Under the pieces are notes generated by a model that made no database searches, was not told the origin of the DNA, and saw nothing but the letters and a program-made list of their open reading frames with translations. Below are positions 10,205 through 18,743 of a stretch of DNA of 53,328 bases, piece by piece (positions within the stretch are counted from its first letter, which is position 1; the number at the start of each line of letters is the position of its first letter). Origin of the DNA: Curvibacter gracilis ATCC BAA-807 (GTDB taxonomy: Bacteria; Pseudomonadota; Gammaproteobacteria; Burkholderiales; Burkholderiaceae_C). The translations under genes were made by a program, and so were the position numbers. The stretch is taken from the NCBI RefSeq assembly GCF_000518645.1, contig NZ_KI912468.1:52533-105860 (forward strand). The letters are read 5' to 3'.

Positions 10205-10238
10205 CAATCATCGAATTCATGGAGGCATTCGATGATTG
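10205..10238. repeat. Perfect 12-bp inverted repeat spanning the start of the beta-type gene
   Basis: CAATCATCGAAT (10205-10216) and ATTCGATGATTG (10227-10238) are exact reverse complements around a 10-nt loop that carries the ribosome site GGAGG (10221-10225). The ATG at 10232 lies inside the 3' arm. In RNA this would hide the start codon in a stem; in DNA it would be a strong operator for a dimeric protein. Confidence 0.85.
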
Positions 10239-11296
10239 CGTTGGACCGATATCCCTACTTCCCGATGCTCCGGACGCGGCAGGCTGAACTCAAAGGCCTG
10301 GAACACCTCCGTCCGGAACAAAAACAGGCCATGCTGCCCATGCTGACCCTGGGCAGGTGGCCCAAAGCCACAGACTTCTCCAAAGGCGCCGAAAAAGCGG
10401 CCCAGGTCATGGCCGGCGCACCCTACTGCCTGGATCTGACCCAGGACCTCACCCATCTTCCCGATGTCCAACAGCGCTTGCGCAGCCCGCAGCACGGTTT
10501 CAAAGCTTGGCGAGACTTCGTCAAGGATTGGCCCCAAGCCCTGCCGGTACTTCAAACCCACCCAGAGGCCTCATTGCGTGACTGGCTGCAACAGGCACGT
10601 GGGCTGGAACAACAGGCCGGCCAGGTGGCCTTCCGAATCACGGACTTCGAGCATCATCCCCCGTTGGTCATCCAGGCCCTCAGCGCCATGGACGATCCAG
10701 CAGGCGCGATTGTCTTCATCGATGCCCAGTTCATCCGCGCAGCGCTGCCAACGTACGTTCAAGCCACACTGCTCACAATCAACCACCTTCGAGCAGCCTT
10801 TCCGAACCTGTTGATCGTGGTCAGTTCGACCAGTTTTCCAGCCTCGGTCCTGCCATTTGCCGACCCCACTCAAAGCGCGGGAACCATCGACATCCTGGAG
10901 CGTGAATTGCACGCACGCATCGGCGGCCATGCCGTGGTGGGCTACGGTGATCATGGGTCAATCCACTCGGTGGTCTACGATGAATCGAGCGCCATGCGCT
11001 GGGCAGCCCGTGTCGACTACCCTGGGGAGTTGAGCTGGGAATTCGCACGCAGCCCGAAAGATCACTCCCGCCAGGGCTACATCACTGCAGCACAAGCCAT
11101 CGCGGCCTCTGACCCCAGCCTGGGCACGCGGGGTCTGTGGGGTGAGGACATGATTCTGCAGGCAGCTCAGGGCCATCCGCACGGGGTCGCTCCTGTGTCG
11201 TGGATCGCGGTGCGTGTCAATCTCCACCTTGCGCGGCAGTTGAGCCTGTCTCAGCGCCTGCTGCAAGCCATCGATCAAACGGACGACGATGAATGA
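10232..11296 (+). CDS. Beta-protein family / sce7725-type protein
   Basis: A 354-residue soluble protein. The opening YPYFPMLRTRQAELKGLEHL, then KQAMLPMLTLGRW, and the repeated hydrophobic strands (AIVFIDAQFI, NLLIVVSSTSFP) resemble the beta family known from phage-related and accessory loci. The biochemical role is unknown. The ATG at 10232 has GGAGG 6 nt upstream, but both lie within a perfect inverted repeat. Its 3' end overlaps the convergent sce7726-type gene by 22 bp. Base composition and codon choice are less GC-biased than the neighbours, suggesting transfer. Pairing with a predicted nuclease suggests a defence role; that is inference. Confidence 0.7.
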   Translation: MIALDRYPYFPMLRTRQAELKGLEHLRPEQKQAMLPMLTLGRWPKATDFSKGAEKAAQVMAGAPYCLDLTQDLTHLPDVQQRLRSPQHGFKAWRDFVKDWPQALPVLQTHPEASLRDWLQQARGLEQQAGQVAFRITDFEHHPPLVIQALSAMDDPAGAIVFIDAQFIRAALPTYVQATLLTINHLRAAFPNLLIVVSSTSFPASVLPFADPTQSAGTIDILERELHARIGGHAVVGYGDHGSIHSVVYDESSAMRWAARVDYPGELSWEFARSPKDHSRQGYITAAQAIAASDPSLGTRGLWGEDMILQAAQGHPHGVAPVSWIAVRVNLHLARQLSLSQRLLQAIDQTDDDE

Positions 11297-11973
11297 GCCC
11301 CTGAAACCTGTCTGACCAAGGCCTGCGTCGGCACGGAGAAGCGACTGAGGAAGGCCTGCAGACGGGCCTCGGGGGTGGGTGCCACGAGTCTGCCTTGGCG
11401 GGCCTCGGCCACGGCGAGTTGCTGAGCCCGTCGTGGCGCCAATCGATCTTCACGGGCACGCAGGCTGTTCAGCACATGGGCCCGCACCAAGGTCTTGGGC
11501 AGGGTGCTGGCCTGGACAAGCAAGGCCTCTCTGGTTCCGTGCACAGGCCGATCTTGGGATCGCAACAGGCGACGCAGCTCAGGCACGGGCAGAAAACTCA
11601 ACCAATCTTCGAGCCGCTGGCCCCGCAACAGGCGCGGTGAGCGCACCACCTTGAAGCCCTGCTCGGCATCCACTGTCCAAAGCCCCACCTCAGCCGGGGC
11701 TTGTGACTGCACAGCGGCCAGGTGCCGCAAGGTGCACACCACCGTGACACGTTCAAAAAAACGGCAATAGCTGTCGAGTTGCCCCGGCAGCCGGGTCAGG
11801 CGGTCTCGGTCGCTCTTGATTTCGAAGGCCGCCAGCCGGCCCCCCACCTGCACCAGATCAACGCGGCGGTCAAAGCGGTCAATGCACAATTCGGAGATGT
11901 AGGTGGCCGATACCCCCTGCGCCTGCCGACGCAACCGGTCGATCAGCCCCTGACGGATCTCAGCCTCGTTCAT
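11275..11973 (-). CDS. sce7726-family protein, PD-(D/E)XK nuclease-like
   Basis: A 232-residue protein. Its N-terminal half has the spacing of a PD-(D/E)XK nuclease core: an acidic helix residue (SELCIDRF), then RRVDLVQVGGRLAAFEIKSDRDRL, giving Asp near residue 38 and the E-x-K pair near residue 50, then QLDSYCRFFERVTVVC. This matches the sce7726 family, named from Sorangium, which often sits beside an sce7725-type gene as here. The C-terminal half is basic and may bind nucleic acid. The ATG at 11973 was chosen over a GTG directly before it. It is 40 bp downstream of purT, so it may be read from the purT transcript. No enzyme activity is proven for the family as far as I know. Confidence 0.7.
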   Translation of the reverse strand: MNEAEIRQGLIDRLRRQAQGVSATYISELCIDRFDRRVDLVQVGGRLAAFEIKSDRDRLTRLPGQLDSYCRFFERVTVVCTLRHLAAVQSQAPAEVGLWTVDAEQGFKVVRSPRLLRGQRLEDWLSFLPVPELRRLLRSQDRPVHGTREALLVQASTLPKTLVRAHVLNSLRAREDRLAPRRAQQLAVAEARQGRLVAPTPEARLQAFLSRFSVPTQALVRQVSGAHSSSSV

Positions 11974-11984
11974 CACTGCTGCGC

Positions 11985-11998
11985 CTGATCTGGATCAG
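11985..11998. promoter_or_regulatory. Palindrome at the start of the sce7726-type gene
   Basis: CTGATC-TG-GATCAG is a 6+2+6 palindrome located 12-25 bases before the ATG of the sce7726-type gene, in the short gap after purT. It could be an operator or a hairpin over the ribosome site. Confidence 0.4.
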
Positions 11999-12013
11999 AC
12001 CCGCCCAGCCCGC

Positions 12014-13216
12014 TCAAGCCACCCGCGGCTTGACCTTGGAGGCGGCCAGCTTGGCGGTGGCGCGGGCCTGGTCGGTGTCGGTGCCGCGCGCCAGGGCCAC
12101 GCCCATGCGGCGCTTGACGAAGCTCTCGGGCTTGCCGAACAGGCGCAGATCGGTGCCGGGGATGGCCAGGGCCTCGTCCACGCCGTCGAACACGATGCCC
12201 TGGGCCTCGACGCCGCCGTAGATCACGGCGCTGGCGCCGGGGTTGCGCAGGCTGGTGTCCACCGGCAGGCCGAGGATGGCGCGGGCGTGCAACTCGAACT
12301 CGCTCTGGTGCTGGGTGCACAGGGTGACCAGGCCGGTGTCGTGCGGGCGCGGGCTGACCTCGCTGAACCAGACCTGATCGCCCTTGACGAACAGCTCGAC
12401 GCCGAACAGGCCCTGACCGCCCAGGTTGTCGGTGACGGCCTTGGCGATCTGGCGCGATTTTTCGAGTGCGGCCGGGTGCATGGGGTGGGGTTGCCAGCTT
12501 TCCACGTAGTCGCCGCTGACTTGCACGTGGCCGATGGGGTCGCAGAAGCTGGTGACGATCTGGCCGTCGGCGCCCACCGAGCGCACGGTGAGCTGGGTGA
12601 TTTCGTAGTCGAAGTCGATGAAGCCTTCGACGATCACGCGGCCGTGGCTCACGCGGCCGCCGGCCATGGCGTAGTCCCAGGCCTTTTGCACGTCGGCCGG
12701 GCCGTCGATCTTGCTCTGGCCCTTGCCCGAGCTGCTCATCACCGGCTTGACGATGCAGGGGTAGCCGATGCCGGCGTCAATCGCGGCCTGCAACTCGGCC
12801 AGCGAGTCGCAGAACTGGTAGGGGCTGGTGGGCAGGCCCAGGGTTTCACCGGCCAGGCGGCGGATGCCCTCGCGGTCCATGGTCAGGCGGGCGGCACGGG
12901 CGGTGGGGATCACGCGCACCACGCCGGCGGCCTCCAGCTCTTCGAGCATGGGGGTGGCGATGGCCTCGATCTCGGGCACCACCAGGTGCGGGCGCTCGGC
13001 TTCGATCAAGGCCTTGAGCTGGGCCGGATCGCTCATGGTGATGGTGCGGGCGTGGTGGGCCACCTGCTGGCCCGGGGCGTTCTCATAGCGGTCGACCGCG
13101 ATGGTCTCGACGCCCAGGCGCTGCAGCGCGATCAGGACTTCTTTGCCGAGCTCGCCGGAGCCGAGCAGCATGACTTTGGTGGCCGAGGCCGACAAGGGGG
13201 TGCCGAGAGTGGTCAT
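12014..13216 (-). CDS. purT: Formate-dependent phosphoribosylglycinamide formyltransferase
   Basis: A 400-residue ATP-grasp enzyme that makes formyl-GAR from GAR, formate and ATP in purine synthesis. Seen: N-terminal [51 protein letters not shown]; the ATP-grasp loop [16 protein letters not shown]; and [18 protein letters not shown] near residue 290. Length and motif order are normal for PurT. It is 57 bp downstream of psd on the same strand and 40 bp upstream of the sce7726-type gene. The start at 13216 has only a weak ribosome site. Confidence 0.95.
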   Translation of the reverse strand: MTTLGTPLSASATKVMLLGSGELGKEVLIALQRLGVETIAVDRYENAPGQQVAHHARTITMSDPAQLKALIEAERPHLVVPEIEAIATPMLEELEAAGVVRVIPTARAARLTMDREGIRRLAGETLGLPTSPYQFCDSLAELQAAIDAGIGYPCIVKPVMSSSGKGQSKIDGPADVQKAWDYAMAGGRVSHGRVIVEGFIDFDYEITQLTVRSVGADGQIVTSFCDPIGHVQVSGDYVESWQPHPMHPAALEKSRQIAKAVTDNLGGQGLFGVELFVKGDQVWFSEVSPRPHDTGLVTLCTQHQSEFELHARAILGLPVDTSLRNPGASAVIYGGVEAQGIVFDGVDEALAIPGTDLRLFGKPESFVKRRMGVALARGTDTDQARATAKLAASKVKPRVA

Positions 13217-13273
13217 GGTTCTGGGGCGCTGTGCGCAGGTAGGGGTTTGAAAACAGAAACTGAAGGGGCGCGA

Positions 13274-14134
13274 TCAAGCCGGGCTGGCGGCGCTGTGGCC
13301 CATGGCCTCGCCCATGCGGATGGCGCGGGCCGGGGCCCAGTCGGGGTTGAAGGACAGGGTGTCTTTGGGGAACAGCATCACCACCGTGGAGCCCAGCAGG
13401 AAGCGGCCCATCTCGGCGCCCTTGGCGATCACCACCTCTTGCGTGTCATACCGCCATTCGCGCACCGTGCCCGGGCGCGGCGGGTTGACCACGCCGTGCC
13501 ACACGGTGGCCATGCTGCCCACGATGGTGGCGCCCACCAGGGTGAGCACAAAGGGGCGGCGGGCCTCGTCTTCGAACACACAGACCACGCGTTCGTTGCG
13601 GGCGAACAGGCCCGGAATGCCGCGCGCCGTGGCCGGGTTGACCGAGAACAGATCGCCCGGCACATGGATCATGCGCAGCAGCCGCCCGGTGCAGGGCATG
13701 TGGATGCGGTGGTAGTCGCGCGGGCTCAGGTACAGGGTGGCGAATTCACCGTCGTCGAACTGGCGCGCCAGCGCGGCATTGCCGCCCACCAGGGTCTGGG
13801 TGCTGTACGAATGGCCCTTGGCCTGGAAGATCTGGTCGCGCTCGATGCGCCCGAACTGGCTGATGGCGCCGTCGACCGGGCACACATAGGCCGCATCGGC
13901 CTGCGGGCGGGCCCCCTCGCGCAACGGGCGGGTGAAGAACTCGTTGAAGCTGGCGTAATCGCTGGGCTGGCTGAGCTGGGCTTCGGACAGGTCCACGCCG
14001 TAACGGGCCACAAAGCGGCGGATGATCCAGTGCGTCAGGGCGCCGGCCCGGGCGCTGGCGACAAAGCCGGCAAATCGGGTCAGGGCCAGCTTGGGAATCA
14101 GGTACTGCGGCAGCACCACTAGACGGTCGGACAA
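13274..14134 (-). CDS. psd: Phosphatidylserine decarboxylase
   Basis: A 286-residue membrane-associated proenzyme that makes phosphatidylethanolamine from phosphatidylserine. The self-cleavage site LLGST is present, with Ser249 expected to become the pyruvoyl group. Also seen: FNEFFTRPLREGARP (~residue 64), CPVDGAISQFG and LSPRDYHRIHMPCTGRL, all normal Psd motifs. The gene begins with TTG at 14134, which is preceded at 5 nt by AGGGG; no ATG is available near the conserved N-terminus. It is divergent from the NodIJ-type exporter across 107 bp. Confidence 0.94.
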   Translation of the reverse strand: MSDRLVVLPQYLIPKLALTRFAGFVASARAGALTHWIIRRFVARYGVDLSEAQLSQPSDYASFNEFFTRPLREGARPQADAAYVCPVDGAISQFGRIERDQIFQAKGHSYSTQTLVGGNAALARQFDDGEFATLYLSPRDYHRIHMPCTGRLLRMIHVPGDLFSVNPATARGIPGLFARNERVVCVFEDEARRPFVLTLVGATIVGSMATVWHGVVNPPRPGTVREWRYDTQEVVIAKGAEMGRFLLGSTVVMLFPKDTLSFNPDWAPARAIRMGEAMGHSAASPA

Positions 14135-14241
14135 GTTGGCCCCTGGAAGTTGATGGAACGTAACCTGCCATTTTATTCAGCCCCGGGGCCGGGTCACGGC
14201 GCAGACACGCGCCGGAGCCCCGACTGGGCCACAATGCCCCC

Positions 14242-15165
14242 ATGCAAGAGCCCCTGTTCGAGGCCCAAGGCCTTCAAAAACGCTATGGCGACACCACCGT
14301 GGTCGACCAGCTCAGTTTTGCCATCGCCCCGGGTGAATGCCTGGGCGTGATCGGGCCCAATGGCGCCGGCAAGACCACCACCATCCGCATGTGCCTGGGC
14401 CAGGTGACGCCCGACGCCGGAGGCATCCGGGCCTTCGGGCTGGCCATGCCGGCGCAGGCACTGGACATCAAGGCCCAGCTCGGCGTGGTGACCCAGTTCG
14501 ACACCCTGGACCCCGATTTCAGCTGCCTGGAGAACCTGATCGTGTACGGGCGCTACTTCGGCATCCCCCGGCGCACGATGCTGGAACGCGGGCCGCAGCT
14601 GCTGGAGTTTGCTGCCTTGTCGCACAAGGCCGATGCCAAGCCCGGCGAGCTGTCGGGCGGCATGAAGCGGCGCCTGAGCCTGGCCCGCGCCCTGGTCAAC
14701 AACCCGCGCCTGCTGATGCTGGACGAACCCACCACCGGGCTCGACCCACAGGCCCGCCACCTGATGTGGGAGCGCCTGCAGCGCCTGATGCAGCAGGGCA
14801 AGTCGATCCTGCTGACCACCCACTTCATGGACGAGGCCGAGCGCCTGTGCCACCGCCTGCTGGTGCTGGACCATGGCCGCAAGATCGCCGAAGGCGCTCC
14901 CCGCCAGCTGATTGCCGAGCACCTGGAGCCCGAGGTGGTCGAGGTGTATGGCGCCGGCGCCACCGCCGTGGCCCAAGGCCCACTGGCCACCCTGGCCAGC
15001 CGCACCGAGGTCAGCGGCGAGACGGTGTTCTTCTACACCCACCAGGCCCAGCCCCTGCTGGCCGCCCTGGCCCAGGAGCCTGCCCTGCGCACCCTGCACC
15101 GCCCGGCCAACCTGGAAGACCTGTTCCTCAAGCTCACCGGCCGCCAGATCCGGGAGGGCGGCTGA
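14242..15165 (+). CDS. nodI: ABC exporter ATP-binding protein, NodI/DrrA type
   Basis: A 307-residue ATPase of the type-2 exporter group. Walker A is GPNGAGKT (38-45), the signature is LSGGMKRRLSLARAL, Walker B is LLMLDEPTTGLD, and the switch histidine is in LLTTHFMDEAERLCHRLL. The stretch TQFDTLDPDFSCLENLIVYGRYFGI is very like NodI. The C-terminal ~90 residues form the accessory domain of NodI/DrrA. NodIJ exports lipochitooligosaccharides in rhizobia; homologues in free-living Burkholderiales have unknown substrates. The ATG at 14242 has no clear ribosome site. The permease follows 53 bp downstream. Confidence 0.9.
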   Translation: MQEPLFEAQGLQKRYGDTTVVDQLSFAIAPGECLGVIGPNGAGKTTTIRMCLGQVTPDAGGIRAFGLAMPAQALDIKAQLGVVTQFDTLDPDFSCLENLIVYGRYFGIPRRTMLERGPQLLEFAALSHKADAKPGELSGGMKRRLSLARALVNNPRLLMLDEPTTGLDPQARHLMWERLQRLMQQGKSILLTTHFMDEAERLCHRLLVLDHGRKIAEGAPRQLIAEHLEPEVVEVYGAGATAVAQGPLATLASRTEVSGETVFFYTHQAQPLLAALAQEPALRTLHRPANLEDLFLKLTGRQIREGG

Positions 15166-15218
15166 ACGCCGTCAGCCCCCTGCCCTGCCCCCAGACCCCG
15201 ATTTTTCTGCCACCGATC

Positions 15219-16070
15219 ATGTCCAGCCCCATCACCGATCACACCCCCCTCAGCTACCCGCCCCCGCCCTCGGTGTGGCGGGCGCCCAGCCTGTCCACCC
15301 GCTGGTGGCCCGTGTTCCTGCGCAACCTGCTGGTGTGGCGCAAGCTGGCCATCCCCAGCCTGGTGGGCAACATTGCCGAACCGCTGATGTGGCTGGTGGC
15401 CTTCGGCTACGGCATGGGGGCCCTGGTGGGGCAGATCACGGTGCATGGCCCGGACGGCGACACCCAGGTGCCCTACATCCTGTTCCTGGCCAGCGGCTCG
15501 ATCTGCATGAGCGCCATGAACGCGGCCTCGTTCGAGGCCCTGTACTCAGCGTTTTCGCGCATGCACGTGCAAAAGACCTGGGACGGCATCATGAACGCCC
15601 CCGTGGGCCTGGACGACGTGGTGCTGGCCGAGATGCTGTGGGCCGCCTTCAAGGCCTTGTTCACGGTCACGGCCATCATGGGCGTGATGCTGGCGCTGGG
15701 CATCAGCCACAGCCCCAAGCTGCTGCTGGCCTGGGGCGTGCTGCTGGGCGTGGGGGCCATGTTCTCGAGCATCGCGCTGATCTTCAATGCCCTGGCCAAG
15801 GGCTACGACTTCTTCACCTACTACTTCACCCTGGTGCTGACGCCGATGATGTTCCTGTCGGGCATCTTCTTTCCGCGCGAGCAGTTGCCCGAGCTGGTGC
15901 GCATCGCCTCGGATTGGCTGCCGCTGACCAATGCCGTCGAACTGGTGCGCCCCCTGTTCATGGACCGCTGGCCCGAACACGCGCTGCGCCACGGCGCCGT
16001 GCTGTGCGGCTACACCGTGGCCGCCTTCTGGCTGGCATTGGCGCTGACGCGCAAGCGCTTCAGGGGGTGA
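15219..16070 (+). CDS. nodJ: ABC exporter permease, NodJ type
   Basis: A 283-residue ABC-2 permease with about six membrane segments, beginning after a Pro-rich N-terminus. Typical stretches are LVWRKLAIPSLVGNIAEPLMWLVAFGYGMG, YILFLASGSICMSAMNAASFEALYSAFSRM and the C-terminal FFTYYFTLVLTPMMFLSGIFFPREQLP, characteristic of NodJ-like proteins. It partners the ATPase upstream. The ATG at 15219 was taken as start because the upstream in-frame codons overlap the ATPase and have no start codon of normal type. The stop at 16070 is followed by a tandem repeat and then a convergent gene. Confidence 0.9.
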   Translation: MSSPITDHTPLSYPPPPSVWRAPSLSTRWWPVFLRNLLVWRKLAIPSLVGNIAEPLMWLVAFGYGMGALVGQITVHGPDGDTQVPYILFLASGSICMSAMNAASFEALYSAFSRMHVQKTWDGIMNAPVGLDDVVLAEMLWAAFKALFTVTAIMGVMLALGISHSPKLLLAWGVLLGVGAMFSSIALIFNALAKGYDFFTYYFTLVLTPMMFLSGIFFPREQLPELVRIASDWLPLTNAVELVRPLFMDRWPEHALRHGAVLCGYTVAAFWLALALTRKRFRG

Positions 16071-16082
16071 GGCCGGCGCAAA

Positions 16083-16126
16083 TGCGGTCGAGGTGCGGTC
16101 GAGGTGCGGTCGAGGTGCGGTCGAGG
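16083..16126. repeat. Four perfect tandem copies of an 11-bp unit
   Basis: TGCGGTCGAGG is repeated four times without change (16083-16093, 16094-16104, 16105-16115, 16116-16126). It lies between the convergent ends of nodJ and the MFS gene. Perfect identity suggests recent expansion by slippage. No function is evident. Confidence 0.95.
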
Positions 16127-16186
16127 GGAAACCAACCCAGGTGCGCGGCCTGAAGCGGGCTCGGTTGCGTGCCGCAGGCAGGCCCA

Positions 16187-17521
16187 TCACGTGGGCGCCA
16201 CCGGCTTTTGCAGGCGTTGCGCCATCGGTGCACAGACGATGGCGGCAAGGCACAGCGCGGCAGGCACGCCCCACATCGTGCTGGGCCAATGGTGCGACAG
16301 GCTGCCCATCAGAACGGGCAGCGCACCGCCCGCGATGGCCTGGGCCAGGTTGTAGCTGGCGGCAATGCCGGTGATGCGCAGGGGCGCTGGAAACACCCTG
16401 GCCATGGGCGCCAGGACCACCGGCACCAGGCCGGCGTTGAGCGCCCCGAGGGCAGACCAGCCCCAAAACACCGTCGAGGGCGTGACCTGGGCATAGAACC
16501 ACACGGTGCCGATGATGTTGAGCACGGCGAAGACGGTGATGACCCGTGTGCTGCCAAAACGGTCAGCGGCTGCCGTGGTCAGCACGGTGAAGACCATCGC
16601 GCTGGCCGTCAGCCCCATCTGGGCGGAACTCATCAAGGCCCGGGGCCACTGCATCTCGACCTGGAAGTACGCCACCGGGTACAACTGCACCGCCTGGATC
16701 AGCCCCCCCGACACCAGCGCCAGGCCGGTGGCCACCAGCAGCTCACGCCGGTAGCGCGTGAACAGCGCCGAAAACGGCAGCCGTTGCGCCGACTGGGCGG
16801 CACGGGCCATCTGCACGAACACCGGCGACTCCTTGACGCTGCGCCGCAGATGGACCGAGAGCAGGCCGAACAGCCCACCGGCCAGAAACGGCACGCGCCA
16901 ACCCCAGGCCAGGTAGTCGGCCTGCGGCAGATGGCTGGACAAGAGCAGGATCATGCCCACCGCCAGCAAAGACCCCAGGCCGAAGCCCACGGTCAGCAGG
17001 CCGATGGCCAGGCTGATGCGGTTCTCGGGCACCGTCTCCATCACGTAGGACGCCGCGGCCGGGAACTCCCCGCCCATGGCCAGGCCCTGCCCGGTGCGAC
17101 AGATCAGCAACAGGACAGGCGCAGCGGCACCGATCTGGGCATAGGTGGGCAACACACCGATGCCCAACGTGCCCAAGGCCATCAGCAGCAAGGTGATGCC
17201 GAACAGGCGCTTGCGGCCAATGCGGTCCCCCAGGGCGGCCAGCACCGTGCCGCCCAGCGGCCGCACCAGGTAGCCCACTGCGTAGATGCCCAGCACCTGC
17301 AACTGGGCCAGCCAGGGCGCGACATCCGAGGCCGAGAACAGCTGGCTGATCACGGGGCTCATGTGCAGGAAGACCACGAACTCGTAGAACTCCAGCGCGC
17401 CGCCCAGGGTGGACAGGCTGAGCACCTTCCAATGCTCGGCGCTGATCGTGCCCGTGCCCGGGCCTGCACCCGTGCCCGCCCCAGCGCCCCGGGCATCGTC
17501 AAGAGGTTCAAGTGCGGCCAT
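16187..17521 (-). CDS. MFS metabolite:proton symporter (MHS type)
   Basis: A 444-residue inner-membrane transporter with ~12 membrane helices. The motif GGALEFYEFVVFLHM near residue 40 and LVRPLGGTVLAALGDRIGRKRLFGITLLLMALGT mark the metabolite:H+ symporter branch, which takes up organic acids and aromatic acids. FGLGSLLAVGMILL and CRTGQGLAMGGEFPAAASYV are also typical. Its ATG (17521) comes one base after the thiolase stop (TGACATG), so it is translationally coupled as the last gene of the catabolic operon. It therefore probably imports the operon's substrate or an intermediate. The N-terminus (~residues 8-25) is a Gly/Thr/Ala-rich low-complexity segment. Confidence 0.88.
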   Translation of the reverse strand: MAALEPLDDARGAGAGTGAGPGTGTISAEHWKVLSLSTLGGALEFYEFVVFLHMSPVISQLFSASDVAPWLAQLQVLGIYAVGYLVRPLGGTVLAALGDRIGRKRLFGITLLLMALGTLGIGVLPTYAQIGAAAPVLLLICRTGQGLAMGGEFPAAASYVMETVPENRISLAIGLLTVGFGLGSLLAVGMILLLSSHLPQADYLAWGWRVPFLAGGLFGLLSVHLRRSVKESPVFVQMARAAQSAQRLPFSALFTRYRRELLVATGLALVSGGLIQAVQLYPVAYFQVEMQWPRALMSSAQMGLTASAMVFTVLTTAAADRFGSTRVITVFAVLNIIGTVWFYAQVTPSTVFWGWSALGALNAGLVPVVLAPMARVFPAPLRITGIAASYNLAQAIAGGALPVLMGSLSHHWPSTMWGVPAALCLAAIVCAPMAQRLQKPVAPT

Positions 17522-17522
17522 G

Positions 17523-18743
17523 TCAGTCCACCTCCACCACAAAGCTCACCACGGTGCCCAGCGAGCCCCCGATGTTGAGGGTCTGAAAGCGCCAGGCCCC
17601 CTCGTTCTGACAGGCCCCGGCCTGGCCGGTGACCTGGCGCGCTGCATCCAGCAGCATGCGGGCGCCGGTGGCCCCCACCGGGTGGCCGGCGCCGATCAGG
17701 CCTCCGCTGAGGTTGATCGGGCAACGGCCGCCGCGCTCGATGCTGCCGTCGGCAATCGCCTGCCAGCTCTGGCCCGGCGGCGTGAGCCCCAGGTGGTCGA
17801 TGGCCATGTACTCGGTGCTGGTGAAGCAGTCGTGCGTCTCCACCCCGTGCACGGCATCGATGCCTTCGATGCCCGCGCGGCGCCACGCATCCTCGATGGT
17901 CTGGCGGACATGCCCGAACACATAGGGCTGGCCCTGGCTGCGCTCAAGCTTGTCGCGCAGGCGCAGCCCGGCATTGCGGTGGCCCCAGCCACTGATGCGC
18001 GCCAGGCCCTGGCAAGAGCGGCCCTGCGCCTGCAAAAAGCGCCCCGAGGCCAGCACCAGGGCGCAAGCGCCGTCGGTGATCTGGGCGCAGTCCTGGCGCC
18101 GGCTGCCGGGCTCGATCACCGGGTTGGCCTGGTCGTCGTCCGTGAAACTCAGCGGGTCGAACTGCCAATGCCGGGTCTGGGCCAGCGGATTGAGGCGGGC
18201 GTGGCCGTAGTTCAGCTCGGCGATGCGGTTGAGGTACTGCCGATCCAGCCCGTAGCGCTGGGCATAGGTCTGGGCCACCAGACCGAATGCGGCCGGCCAC
18301 ATGAAGCGGCACTCGATGTCCTCCCGGCCCTGCCAGGAGGCCGCGTTCTGGTTGCGCGAGGCCTGGTCACCCGGCAGGTTCTTGAGCTCTTCCACGCCCA
18401 GCACCAGCACGCAGTCGTAGCGGCCTGCCTCGATCTCGGCCATGGCGGCCAGCACGGCCAGCGAAGAGGACGCACAGGCGCCCTCATGGCGCATCGCGGG
18501 CACGCCCCACAGCTCGGGCACCACCTGGGCCACCATGGCGCCCAGGTGCCCCTGCTGTCGCTGCAGCTCGGCAAAGGCATTGCCCACATGGATGCTGCCG
18601 ATGTGCTCGGCCCCCACGCCGCTGCCCGCCAGGGCGCCCAGCGTGGCTTCACGCACCATGTCGGAGATGTCCTGCCCCTGGCGCGACCAGGCGCGCGCAA
18701 AGTCGGTCTGGTAGCCGCCCAGGATGTAGATGGCTTCGCTCAT
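17523..18743 (-). CDS. Thiolase-family protein, SCPx-like
   Basis: A 406-residue thiolase. The nucleophile region is MRHEGACASSSLAVLAAMAEI, the SCPx-type HDCFTSTEYMA segment follows near residue 290, and the C-terminal NLSGGLIGAGHPVGATGARM carries the catalytic His. Thiolases of this branch cleave 3-ketoacyl-CoA, often branched or ring-derived. The ATG at 18743 has GGAG 6 nt upstream and overlaps the preceding flavoprotein gene by 4 bp. Context: acyl-CoA ligase, hydrolase and flavoprotein upstream in the same operon, consistent with the last, thiolytic step of side-chain degradation. The exact substrate is unknown. Confidence 0.88.
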   Translation of the reverse strand: MSEAIYILGGYQTDFARAWSRQGQDISDMVREATLGALAGSGVGAEHIGSIHVGNAFAELQRQQGHLGAMVAQVVPELWGVPAMRHEGACASSSLAVLAAMAEIEAGRYDCVLVLGVEELKNLPGDQASRNQNAASWQGREDIECRFMWPAAFGLVAQTYAQRYGLDRQYLNRIAELNYGHARLNPLAQTRHWQFDPLSFTDDDQANPVIEPGSRRQDCAQITDGACALVLASGRFLQAQGRSCQGLARISGWGHRNAGLRLRDKLERSQGQPYVFGHVRQTIEDAWRRAGIEGIDAVHGVETHDCFTSTEYMAIDHLGLTPPGQSWQAIADGSIERGGRCPINLSGGLIGAGHPVGATGARMLLDAARQVTGQAGACQNEGAWRFQTLNIGGSLGTVVSFVVEVD

